Shown piece by piece: positions 1-6,883 of a stretch of 7,402 bases of DNA. The position numbers and the translations under genes are program-made. Position 1 is the stretch's first letter. Each line of letters opens with the position of its first letter. The notes beneath the pieces are model-generated. The model was not told where the DNA came from and searched no databases. It worked only from the letters and a program-made list of their open reading frames with translations. Source of the stretch: Bacteroidota bacterium (GTDB taxonomy: Bacteria; Bacteroidota; Bacteroidia; Flavobacteriales; Weeksellaceae); NCBI GenBank assembly GCA_018266965.1, contig JAFDZJ010000261.1, positions 1 through 7,402 on the forward strand, in the 5' to 3' direction.

Positions 1-3000
1 ACAACTAATCTTATGAACAAAAAAGTATCGGTAATATCAGGAAAAAAACTCACATTAAAATTATTTGATGTCAATAGACAAGAAATAGTTCAACAAGAAC
101 TTACCACCAACGAGTTTGGTTCTATCAATGGGAATTTTGTTTTACCTATCGGAATACTTAATGGAATGTTTTCCATAAAAATTGACGACAGATTTTCTAC
201 TATCTTTAATGTGGAAGAATACAAAAGACCAAAATTTGAGATAAGTTTTGAACCCGTAAAAGAAGAATATCAATATGGTAAAACAATAGAACTGAAAGGG
301 AAAGCATTGTCGTTTTCCGGAGTACCTATTTCCAATGTTTCTGTAAATTATGAGATAAAAAAAGAAAATATCCGAAATCGTTATTTTTGGTGGTATCCTG
401 TGGTAAACTATAACGAAAATTCCGTTTTAGGAGAAACAAAAACAAATGAAAAAGGTGAATTTGTCATTAAAATAGACCCTAAAAAAAACGAATCTTTGGA
501 AGGTGTACAGGTGGATAATTTTATGGTAAAAGCCACTGTAACAGATATTAATGGCGAAACACAAACCAACGAAACTTCTCTTACTGTTGCAAGCGTTTCG
601 CATTATTTATCATTATCCGAAACCAAAACCGATTATACTACAACCGAAAAATTAACTGTCAAAATTGAGGCTAAAAATTATAACAATCAAAATCTGAAAA
701 AATCCTTTCATGCAAAACTTTCCAAATTGCAACAACCTAATCGAGTTATTCGAGATAATTTTTTAGGAAATTTACAAGACAAACCTCTATTTTCCGAAGA
801 TGACTTTGTACAGAAATTTCCTTATGATCTCTACTCCAAAGAAAAGTCCAAAGAAAAAGTGGAATCTATAATTTTTGACAAATCTATTGAGCCTACTAAC
901 AACGACCAATACGAGCTACAATCCAAATTGGTAGAAGGAAAATACAAATTGGAAATTTATAATATCGAAGGAAAAGATACTATAAAAACCCAACAGATAT
1001 TCGATGTTTACGATGCTGAAAAACTTGGAAGCCAAAAACCATTTCTGAAAGTAATTGCACCCAAAACAGCGTACAATCAAGCTGAAATAAAATCTGGAGA
1101 AAAAGTAAAATTCTTGGTCTATTCCGGAGTTAGTTTACCCAATTCTATAGTTAATATTTTTATTCAAAATGGTGATGGTACTATTCTCGAACAGAAATCT
1201 ATCAAAAATGGGTTCTTAATTTATGAGTTACCTTTACCTAAAGATGAAAATATTAATATGCTCAATGTACAATTTCAAATGGTGGCTTATAACGATGTAC
1301 AAACCCAGAGTATCAAAATAAAAATTACTCCCGAAAATCAACCATTACAAATTGTTACCACCGTATTCCGAGATAAAATAGAACCAGGACAAAAAGAAAA
1401 GTGGGCTATAAAAATAATAGGTAATCCCAACGAAAAAGTAAATGCCGAAGTATTGGCAACTATGTATGACAAATCGTTGGATAAATTCATCAACCATAAA
1501 ATCCGTTGGATGGATTATTTTAAAAAAGATAATATAATATGGAACTATGCAATCCAAAATAATCTTTCAGACAAATATTATAGCAAAAGAATACCTTACC
1601 TAGACGAAAAATTCGTTACCCTACCCTATTACAATTGGTTTGATGGAAGTATCCGCCAAAAATATATGAAGAGAATGGATTCCGAAGCTGTTGCCTTGGA
1701 TGCTCCTGTTACTAACCAAGTATATCGTGAAACAGATAGTACTAAAATTGAAGAAGTAGTTGTTTTAGGACATTCTAAATCCGCAATTTCTACTAAAGAA
1801 AAAGTAAGCGATGCAAAAGACAATGAAGATATTTCTAATATTCCAGTTCGGGAAAATCTAAAAGAAACGGCATTTTTCTATCCAACCCTACTAACCGATA
1901 AAGATGGAAATGTCAATTTCGAGTTTACCTCTCCAGAAGCTCTTACCCAATGGAAATTGTCGTTTTTGGCACATACCAAAGATGTAAGAGTTGCCACCTT
2001 GGAAAAAACCGTAATTACCCAAAAAGAATTTTCAGTTACTCCCAATTATCCAAGGTTTTTGAGAGAAGGCGATGAGTTGGTATTCAAAACAAAACTTAGT
2101 AATTTGTCGGACAAAGTTCTTTCTGGCGAAGCACAACTCATCATATTAGATGCTTATACCAACCAAGATATTTCTTCTAAATTTAATTTGGATAAAACTC
2201 CAAAAACATTTTCTATAAAATCAGGAGAAACCACCTCTACACAATGGAATTTGAAAGTCCCTACTGGTACAGATGCCATCATAATAAAAACTGTTGCCAA
2301 AGCAGGAAATTTCTCCGATGGCGAACAACAGGCAATCGCCATTTTACCCAACAGAATGTTGGTTACAGAAGCCGTTCCGGTATTTGTAAAACAAGGACAA
2401 ACGAAAAATTTTGTATTGGAAAACCTAAAAAATAATACATCAACCACAGTACAAAATGTTTCTACAACTTTGGAGCTTACAACCAATCCGATTTGGGAAA
2501 TTATCTTTGCTTTGCCAAGTTTGAAAAACGATAGTCAAAAATCCGCAGATGTTATTTTTAATAAATGGTTTGCAGATGTAATAGCCAATGAAATTTTCCA
2601 AGCCAATCCAAAAGTAAAAACCGTGTTTGAAGAATATCAAAAAAAGAATTTACTACAATCCAATCTCTCCAAAAATCAGGAACTGAAACAACTTTTGTTG
2701 GACGAAACTCCTTGGGTATTAGATTCCAAAGATGAAACCGAACAAATGCAAAAACTAGCAAGTTTGTTAGATGCTAATACTATGAAAAACACCATACAAA
2801 CCGATTGGGAAGAGTTGAAAAAATTACAAAATCCAGATGGTGGCTTTTCGTGGATGGCAGGTTATCCGAGTTCCTATACCAATTCTTTGTATATTTTGAA
2901 AAATTTAGGCAAAATTAATCTTTGGCTAAAAGGAAATATGGCTAATTACCAATCTTCAGAACAAAAAGAAATGACAGATAATCTCATTAAGTTTGTTGAT

Positions 3001-4152
3001 AACCAACTCAATAGATACATTGAAATAAAAAAAGAAAATGCTTGGTCCAACTTTGCATTGGATTATTTGGATACTCGAAATTATTGGGAGAAAGATTATC
3101 CACTTTCTACACAAGGAAAAAAATTGAAAAATTGGGTAATTTCTCAAGCTCCGAAAGCAAAAATTACAGATTTTACCTTTTTCGGATTGCACAGAGCAGC
3201 TTTATTATTTAATGATTATGGCTTGAAAAATCTTTCTAAAAAACTGATAACCTATCTGAAAGAAACCTCTGTAGAAACCCAAACACAAGGAGTATATTGG
3301 AAACAAAATCTTAATAATTGGGGATGGTACAATACAAAAATCGAAAACCAAGCTGGAGCAATAGAGGCATTTGAAAAATTAGGAGCCAATGAAAATTTTG
3401 TAGAAGAATTAAAAATTTGGCTCGTTACCCAAAAAGAAGTTTCGCATTGGGATACTTCCAAAGGGACAGCTTCGGTCATCTACACCTTGTTGAATAGTGG
3501 GAAATCCTGGACAAATCCAATTTCCGACCAAGCTAACATTTCTTGGGGCAACCAATCGCTACAACCACAATTACAAGCGACAGGATATGTGAAACAAACG
3601 ATTTCGTCAGCAGACATTAATAAAAATTTGGCTACCGTAACAGTAAAAAAAGATGGTCCCGGAATTGTACAAGGTGGTTTGTTTTGGCAATATTACGAGG
3701 ATTTGAATAAAATAAAATCTTCCGAAAACTACATTTCCATTTCCAAAGAATTGTACAAAAAAATAAAAACTACCAATGGCGAAGAATTGCAAAAAATATC
3801 ACAAAAAACTCCATTGAAAATTGGCGATAAAGTTACGGTCAGAATGATACTAAATTCCGACAGACCTATGGAATTTGTACATCTGAAAGATATGAGAGCA
3901 GCAGGTTTTGAACCTACAAATGTACTTTCTGGCTACCAATGGAAAAATAATTTGGGTTATTATCAAGTTACCAAAGATGCGTCCACCAATTTCTATATAG
4001 AAAATTTGCCCAAAGGAAAATTTGTTTTCGAGTATGATTATATCTGCAATGCAGCAGGTACTTTCAGCAATGGAATTGCCACTTTACAAAATTATTATGC
4101 TCCACAAATGAATGCTCATAGCCAAGGTTTGCAAATAAAAATTGAAGAATAA
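1..4152 (+). CDS. Alpha-2-macroglobulin family protein, 5'-truncated by the window edge, apparently thioester-less
   Basis: Bacterial alpha-2-macroglobulins are large envelope proteins thought to trap proteases; this one probably acts in the periplasm or on the cell surface. The frame is open from base 1, and the family is usually about 1800-2000 residues long, so the Met at 13 is internal and the true start with its signal peptide lies upstream. Numbering from that Met: an MG2-like macroglobulin domain begins near 67 (VEEYKRPKFEISF); further beta domains follow; a TonB-box-like EEVVVLG lies at 580-586 in the bait-like linker; the A2M core domain starts near 612 (VRENLKETAFFYP, then FTSPEALTQWKLSF); a helical thioester-type domain covers roughly 830-1130 (NPDGGFSWMAGYP near 940); the C-terminal macroglobulin domain ends with YYAPQMNAHSQG. 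Where related proteins have PYECxEQ, this one has SQKSADV, so Cys becomes Ser844 and Gln becomes Val847. The only cysteine visible is C1345. The family call is secure; thioester loss is inferred from a remembered consensus. Confidence 0.93.
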   Translation, partial: TTNLMNKKVSVISGKKLTLKLFDVNRQEIVQQELTTNEFGSINGNFVLPIGILNGMFSIKIDDRFSTIFNVEEYKRPKFEISFEPVKEEYQYGKTIELKGKALSFSGVPISNVSVNYEIKKENIRNRYFWWYPVVNYNENSVLGETKTNEKGEFVIKIDPKKNESLEGVQVDNFMVKATVTDINGETQTNETSLTVASVSHYLSLSETKTDYTTTEKLTVKIEAKNYNNQNLKKSFHAKLSKLQQPNRVIRDNFLGNLQDKPLFSEDDFVQKFPYDLYSKEKSKEKVESIIFDKSIEPTNNDQYELQSKLVEGKYKLEIYNIEGKDTIKTQQIFDVYDAEKLGSQKPFLKVIAPKTAYNQAEIKSGEKVKFLVYSGVSLPNSIVNIFIQNGDGTILEQKSIKNGFLIYELPLPKDENINMLNVQFQMVAYNDVQTQSIKIKITPENQPLQIVTTVFRDKIEPGQKEKWAIKIIGNPNEKVNAEVLATMYDKSLDKFINHKIRWMDYFKKDNIIWNYAIQNNLSDKYYSKRIPYLDEKFVTLPYYNWFDGSIRQKYMKRMDSEAVALDAPVTNQVYRETDSTKIEEVVVLGHSKSAISTKEKVSDAKDNEDISNIPVRENLKETAFFYPTLLTDKDGNVNFEFTSPEALTQWKLSFLAHTKDVRVATLEKTVITQKEFSVTPNYPRFLREGDELVFKTKLSNLSDKVLSGEAQLIILDAYTNQDISSKFNLDKTPKTFSIKSGETTSTQWNLKVPTGTDAIIIKTVAKAGNFSDGEQQAIAILPNRMLVTEAVPVFVKQGQTKNFVLENLKNNTSTTVQNVSTTLELTTNPIWEIIFALPSLKNDSQKSADVIFNKWFADVIANEIFQANPKVKTVFEEYQKKNLLQSNLSKNQELKQLLLDETPWVLDSKDETEQMQKLASLLDANTMKNTIQTDWEELKKLQNPDGGFSWMAGYPSSYTNSLYILKNLGKINLWLKGNMANYQSSEQKEMTDNLIKFVDNQLNRYIEIKKENAWSNFALDYLDTRNYWEKDYPLSTQGKKLKNWVISQAPKAKITDFTFFGLHRAALLFNDYGLKNLSKKLITYLKETSVETQTQGVYWKQNLNNWGWYNTKIENQAGAIEAFEKLGANENFVEELKIWLVTQKEVSHWDTSKGTASVIYTLLNSGKSWTNPISDQANISWGNQSLQPQLQATGYVKQTISSADINKNLATVTVKKDGPGIVQGGLFWQYYEDLNKIKSSENYISISKELYKKIKTTNGEELQKISQKTPLKIGDKVTVRMILNSDRPMEFVHLKDMRAAGFEPTNVLSGYQWKNNLGYYQVTKDASTNFYIENLPKGKFVFEYDYICNAAGTFSNGIATLQNYYAPQMNAHSQGLQIKIEE

Positions 4153-4167
4153 TTGATTTTAAATAAA

Positions 4168-4386
4168 ATGAAAAATACAAAAAAATCTGAAAATATTTCA
4201 GATGAAAAACCAATAGAAAATTCGTTGTCCGACACCTCCGAAAATTGTAATTTTTCCAATGATGAGCTCGTAGATTGCGATAAAGAAAAATCCGATAACA
4301 CCAAAGCAGAATCCGAAGAAATACAAGAAAACTCTTCGCCGGTTTGCTTTGCCAATAGCAAAGAAGTAAGAGAGGATTATAAGTAA
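4168..4386 (+). CDS. Small acidic hydrophilic protein of unknown function (72 aa)
   Basis: I do not recognise this protein. It is 72 residues long, with no signal peptide and no membrane segment. Residues 1-56 are low-complexity and rich in Ser, Glu, Asp, Asn and Lys, probably disordered. The last 16 residues (SPVCFANSKEVREDYK) look different and more like a conserved short motif. Cysteines are at 27, 37 and 60. I chose ATG 4168, 15 nt after the macroglobulin stop, over the in-frame TTG at 4153, which directly abuts that stop. It has no promoter of its own that I can see, so it may be read through from the macroglobulin gene. A separate promoter-like element lies between it and mtaB. The coding call rests on the intact frame, its position and the composition; a spurious open frame cannot be fully excluded. 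Confidence 0.6.
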   Translation: MKNTKKSENISDEKPIENSLSDTSENCNFSNDELVDCDKEKSDNTKAESEEIQENSSPVCFANSKEVREDYK

Positions 4387-4418
4387 TGGAAAAGAGAGAT
4401 TGACCCCAAAATATATCA

Positions 4419-4448
4419 TTTCCAATCATCATAAAATCCTTACCTTTG
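4419..4448 (+). promoter_or_regulatory. Putative Bacteroidota-type promoter of mtaB
   Basis: TAccTTTG at 4441-4448 matches the Bacteroidota -7 consensus TAnnTTTG exactly. A weak -33 counterpart (TTT at 4419-4421) lies 19 nt further upstream; the full TTTG is absent. Transcription would start at about 4452-4456, giving a leader of roughly 20 nt before the mtaB ATG at 4474. The leader is AT-rich with no Shine-Dalgarno sequence, as is common in this phylum. It suggests mtaB is transcribed independently of the macroglobulin gene, although no clear terminator separates them. Confidence 0.55.
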
Positions 4449-4473
4449 CAATCGATTTTTTCATTAATACAAC

Positions 4474-5793
4474 ATGTCCACTAAAAAAGCTGCATATCAT
4501 ACACTCGGTTGCAAATTGAATTTTGCAGAAACCTCTACTATCGCCAGACAATTAACAGATAATGGTTACGAAAAAGTAAATTTTGAAGATCCGGCAGATG
4601 TATATGTTATCAATACCTGTTCTGTAACCGAAACTGCTGACAAAGAGTGCAAACTCCATGTAAAAAGAGCTTTGAAAGCTAATTCAAACGGGTTGGTTGT
4701 TATTATTGGTTGCTATGCACAACTAAAACCGGAAGAAATTTCCAAAATAGAAGGTGTGGATTTGGTATTGGGAGCGAGAGAAAAATTTAATATACCAAGA
4801 TATTTGGACGAATTAAAAAAAGCTGAAAATCAAGGTGTTATCCATTCTTGTGAAGTGGAAGAAGCAGATTTTTTTATCGGTAGTTATTCCATTGGAGATA
4901 GGACAAGAGCTTTTCTGAAAGTGCAAGATGGTTGCGATTACAAGTGTACCTATTGTACAATTCCTTTGGCAAGAGGGATTTCTAGATCCGATACCATAGA
5001 AAATGTTGTGAAAAATGCTACAGAAATTGCAGCTAAAAACATTAAAGAAATAGTCCTAACAGGTGTTAATATTGGTGATTATGGCAAAGGCGAATTTGGC
5101 AATAAAAAACATGAACATACATTTTTAGACCTCATAACCGAGCTTAACAAAGTTGAAGGAATAGAAAGAATAAGGATTTCTTCTATTGAACCCAACCTAC
5201 TAAAAGACGAAAGTATAGAATTGGTTGCCAAATCCAAAAGATTTGTTCCTCATTTTCATATCCCACTACAAAGTGGAAGTGATACTCTTTTGAAAAAAAT
5301 GAAAAGGAGGTATCTTACTCAATTATATACCGATAGGATTACTAAAATCCGAGAAATAATGCCAGATTGTGCCATAGGTGTTGATGTTATTGTTGGATTT
5401 CCAGGAGAAACAGAAGAAGAATTTTTCCAAACTTATAATTATCTTAATGAATTACCTATATCCTATCTTCATGTTTTCACTTATTCCGAAAGAGAAAATA
5501 CCGAAGCATCGGATATGGAAGGTGTAGTACCCATAGCAGAAAGAAAAAAAAGAAACAAAATGCTCAGGATACTTTCCGAGAAAAAGAAAGTTGCTTTTTA
5601 CCAATCTCAATTGGGGAAAATACTACCCGTACTTTGGGAACACGAAAACAAAGATGGAATGATGTTTGGTTTTACAGAAAATTATGTTCGGGTACAAAAA
5701 CCTTTTCACGAAGCATCAATCAATACCATTGAAATGGTGAAGTTAAAAGATATAGAAGCCGACGGAACTGTTTCGGTAGAAAATTTCGATTAA
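4474..5793 (+). CDS. mtaB: tRNA (t6A37) C2-methylthiotransferase MtaB
   Basis: This cytoplasmic radical-SAM enzyme adds a methylthio group to N6-threonylcarbamoyladenosine at position 37 of tRNAs reading ANN codons, forming ms2t6A, which supports accurate decoding. The 439-residue length is normal for MtaB. The N-terminal methylthiotransferase domain (about 5-105) has three cluster-binding cysteines: C13 (TLGCKLN), C49 (INTCSVT) and C80 (IGCYAQ). The radical-SAM core carries CxxxCxxC at C154, C158 and C161 (DGCDYKCTYC), then LTGVNIGDYG near 195-204, IPLQSGSD near 263-270 and VGFPGETEEEF near 307-317. The C-terminal ~65 residues fit a TRAM RNA-binding domain. TLGCKLN rather than a TxGCQMN motif, and RGISRS after the radical-SAM motif, favour MtaB over MiaB or RimO. 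All six cluster ligands are present, so it should be active. It has its own promoter-like element and is not tightly coupled to either neighbour. Confidence 0.95.
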   Translation: MSTKKAAYHTLGCKLNFAETSTIARQLTDNGYEKVNFEDPADVYVINTCSVTETADKECKLHVKRALKANSNGLVVIIGCYAQLKPEEISKIEGVDLVLGAREKFNIPRYLDELKKAENQGVIHSCEVEEADFFIGSYSIGDRTRAFLKVQDGCDYKCTYCTIPLARGISRSDTIENVVKNATEIAAKNIKEIVLTGVNIGDYGKGEFGNKKHEHTFLDLITELNKVEGIERIRISSIEPNLLKDESIELVAKSKRFVPHFHIPLQSGSDTLLKKMKRRYLTQLYTDRITKIREIMPDCAIGVDVIVGFPGETEEEFFQTYNYLNELPISYLHVFTYSERENTEASDMEGVVPIAERKKRNKMLRILSEKKKVAFYQSQLGKILPVLWEHENKDGMMFGFTENYVRVQKPFHEASINTIEMVKLKDIEADGTVSVENFD

Positions 5794-5809
5794 TTTTTTA
5801 TAAAATATT

Positions 5810-5843
5810 ATTTATAACTTGGTTTGCATTTGTAGTTATAAAT
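5810..5843 (+). terminator. AT-rich hairpin downstream of mtaB, possible terminator
   Basis: ATTTATAACT (5810-5819) and AGTTATAAAT (5834-5843) form a perfect 10-bp stem with a 14-nt loop. It begins 16 nt after the mtaB stop, where a terminator is expected. The stem is almost entirely A-T, and only a broken T-rich run (TTAATTT) follows, so it is a weak candidate for intrinsic termination. The loop contains TTTGCATTTG, and TAAATTTA (5839-5846) is one mismatch from TAnnTTTG, so a promoter or operator role is the alternative. Confidence 0.35.
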
Positions 5844-5991
5844 TTAATTTCTGAAAATGAAAACTATACGCTAATACTCAAAATGTAAAATGTGTCAATA
5901 AATCATTAACAGAAATATTACCAAAATTCCGTTTCAGAAGAAATTTTTTCTAAGATTTAATTTATTTCAATAATTTTTGATTTCAAATAAT

Positions 5992-6014
5992 AAACAGACA
6001 TATTTTGTCTGTTT
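5992..6014. promoter_or_regulatory. Perfect 9-bp inverted repeat, putative repressor operator
   Basis: AAACAGACA (5992-6000) and TGTCTGTTT (6006-6014) are exact reverse complements separated by the 5-nt spacer TATTT. The symmetry and size suit a dimeric helix-turn-helix regulator, for example of TetR type. The site ends 7 nt upstream of the TAtaTTTG element and covers the place where the -33 element should be, so a bound protein would block polymerase. No regulator gene is in this window. An RNA hairpin role is less likely because the repeat lies upstream of the predicted transcription start. Confidence 0.55.
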
Positions 6015-6021
6015 TAAAATT

Positions 6022-6029
6022 TATATTTG
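6022..6029 (+). promoter_or_regulatory. Putative -7 promoter element for the four-gene run
   Basis: TATATTTG is an exact match to the Bacteroidota -7 consensus TAnnTTTG. The best upstream TTTG (6004-6007) lies inside the inverted repeat and is only 14 nt away, shorter than the usual 17-23 nt, so the promoter may be weak or need help. The element ends 7 nt before the ATG at 6037, which places the expected transcription start at or next to the start codon. Confidence 0.55.
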
Positions 6030-6036
6030 CATCATA

Positions 6037-6243
6037 ATGAATGAAGCGAAACAAGAAATACTAAATATCAATGCAAATTATTGTAAAGAGAATCCAAATC
6101 AAAGGTTTGGACAAATCTTATTCAATCTGAATATTAATGAATTTAAAAAAGATTCGGAAGAAATAAGAGATATTTACAACGATTTCGACGAAACGATTTT
6201 CGAAAGAGTACAAATAAGAATTCAACAATTAAAAAACAGATAA
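6037..6243 (+). CDS. Small conserved-looking protein of unknown function (68 aa)
   Basis: I cannot assign a function. The 68-residue product is hydrophilic, probably mainly helical and cytoplasmic, with no signal peptide. Two segments look like family motifs: NPNQRFGQILFNLNINEF at 19-36, and RDIYNDFDETIFERV at 44-58. From memory, small Bacteroidota and mobile-element proteins share a pattern of the type 'NP..RFGQ.L.NL.INEF ... RD.Y..SDE', but I know of no established role. The ATG at 6037 is chosen because it is the only methionine with a plausible context: the frame is open back to 5977, but that part contains the inverted repeat and promoter element. It is the first gene of a tight run; the next start codon lies 1 nt after its stop, so the two are probably translationally coupled. 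Confidence 0.75.
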   Translation: MNEAKQEILNINANYCKENPNQRFGQILFNLNINEFKKDSEEIRDIYNDFDETIFERVQIRIQQLKNR

Positions 6244-6244
6244 A

Positions 6245-6442
6245 ATGGCAAAACTTTGGAAAGTAACTGCTAAAAAAGACAGCGAAAAAGTAGTGAAAGG
6301 AATGAGTGTGGAAATTGTAATTTCAGATAGAAGTGGAGAACCAAGACCAAAAGAAATTGCAAATGCGTTTCAGATAAAGTACAACATTGAAGTGAACGAA
6401 GGAAAATGCAGTAGCTCTTATTTTGTAATTGAAAAAAAATAG
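6245..6442 (+). CDS. Small protein of unknown function (65 aa), DUF6140-like at low confidence
   Basis: A 65-residue, probably cytoplasmic, alpha/beta protein with no signal peptide. It opens with a strand-like WKVTAKK, followed by KGMSVEIVI at 18-26, a helix-like KEIANAFQIKYNIEV at 36-50, and a final strand SSSYFVIEK. Small Bacteroidota proteins with a 'KGMSVE(V/I)' strand and an 'I..AF..KYGI' helix exist, and I recall the label DUF6140 for such proteins, but I cannot verify membership here and no function is known to me. The start at 6245 is 1 nt after the stop of the previous gene, and the next gene begins 5 nt after its stop, so it sits in the middle of a compact operon. There is no Shine-Dalgarno sequence; translation probably depends on coupling and the A-rich context. 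Confidence 0.75.
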   Translation: MAKLWKVTAKKDSEKVVKGMSVEIVISDRSGEPRPKEIANAFQIKYNIEVNEGKCSSSYFVIEKK

Positions 6443-6447
6443 AAAAT

Positions 6448-6873
6448 ATGAAAAGAAAATTATTTTTAGGAGCATTACCATTATTCATGCTATTATCTTG
6501 TGGAGAAGACCGAGACGATGACAATAGCCAACAAAACACCATTAATCAACAAATTATTGGAACATGGACAATTGTGAAAAAAGAAAGCAACGGAAATACT
6601 ATTCAAGTTTCTTCACCATGTCCAAATCTTGGAAACTTTGTTTTTGGAACGGATAAAAAACTGGCTGAAAACCATCGTTCAGTTGTCAATAATAATTGTG
6701 TAACCGACACCGACAATTACACCTATTCTGTTGATGAAAACAATAAGAAAATTACCACAAAAAACACACAAAATGATATACTTATTTATGTTGTTGCAAG
6801 TTTGTCCGAAAATGAATTGGTTTTGGTAAATACAGAAGGTAGCGATACAACGAAATATACGTTTAATAAGTAG
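6448..6873 (+). CDS. Lipocalin-like lipoprotein, probably outer-membrane or surface anchored
   Basis: A 141-residue lipoprotein precursor. The N-terminus is a type II signal peptide: MKRK, a short hydrophobic stretch, then the lipobox LLSC with Cys18 as the lipidated residue. An acidic run follows at once (GEDRDDD, 19-25), resembling the charged lipoprotein export signal that sends Bacteroidota lipoproteins to the cell surface. The mature part starts with the GTW motif (38-40) typical of bacterial lipocalin-like domains and continues as alternating strand-like segments to the end. Cys58 and Cys84 could form a disulfide; a Cys pair like this is common in such small lipocalin-like lipoproteins. 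The ligand is unknown. The gene begins 5 nt after the previous stop and is followed 10 nt later by the next gene. An envelope protein inside a run of apparently cytoplasmic proteins is odd. Confidence 0.85.
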   Translation: MKRKLFLGALPLFMLLSCGEDRDDDNSQQNTINQQIIGTWTIVKKESNGNTIQVSSPCPNLGNFVFGTDKKLAENHRSVVNNNCVTDTDNYTYSVDENNKKITTKNTQNDILIYVVASLSENELVLVNTEGSDTTKYTFNK

Positions 6874-6883
6874 TACTTAAAAT

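Larger units (their letters stand above)
5794..6036. other. AT-rich intergenic region between mtaB and the right-hand gene cluster
   Basis: This 243-nt stretch has no credible gene. It holds an AT-rich hairpin just after mtaB (5810-5843), a five-codon ATG frame at 5857 that stops at once, a featureless AT-rich segment from about 5875 to 5990, a perfect inverted repeat (5992-6014) and a promoter element (6022-6029). No tRNA, repeat array or target-site duplication was seen. It marks the boundary between a conserved core gene and an accessory-looking gene run. Confidence 0.7.

Noticed and set aside
13..15. Met at 13 as the start of the macroglobulin gene
   Set aside because: The frame is open to base 1, there is no signal peptide, and the visible part lacks the N-terminal third expected for the family.
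2154..2486. 110-codon antisense open frame within the macroglobulin gene
   Set aside because: It is fully nested in a secure gene, and its product has no domain logic or start context.
4153..4167. TTG start at 4153 for the small acidic protein
   Set aside because: It directly abuts the macroglobulin stop codon and adds only five residues; ATG 4168 is the simpler choice.
4347..4363. Hairpin CTTTGC/GCAAAG with a 5-nt loop near the end of the small acidic gene
   Set aside because: The 6-bp stem lies inside the coding region and has no T-tract after it, so it is not a convincing terminator.
4064..4432. Antisense open frames over the macroglobulin end and the small acidic gene
   Set aside because: They lie opposite coding sequence, overlap each other in different frames and have the Phe/Ile/Leu-rich composition typical of reversed AT-rich coding DNA.
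5857..5874. Mini-frame MKTIR in the gap after mtaB, as a leader peptide or gene remnant
   Set aside because: Only five codons, with no recognisable continuation in any frame and no attenuator-like structure nearby.
5977..6036. N-terminal extension of the 68-aa protein back to TTG 5977
   Set aside because: It would translate through the inverted repeat and the promoter element, and the added residues look unlike the rest of the protein.
5794..6036. Attachment site or transposon end in the gap
   Set aside because: No tRNA gene, direct repeats or transposase are visible; the perfect dyad fits an operator better than a terminal repeat because both arms lie together.
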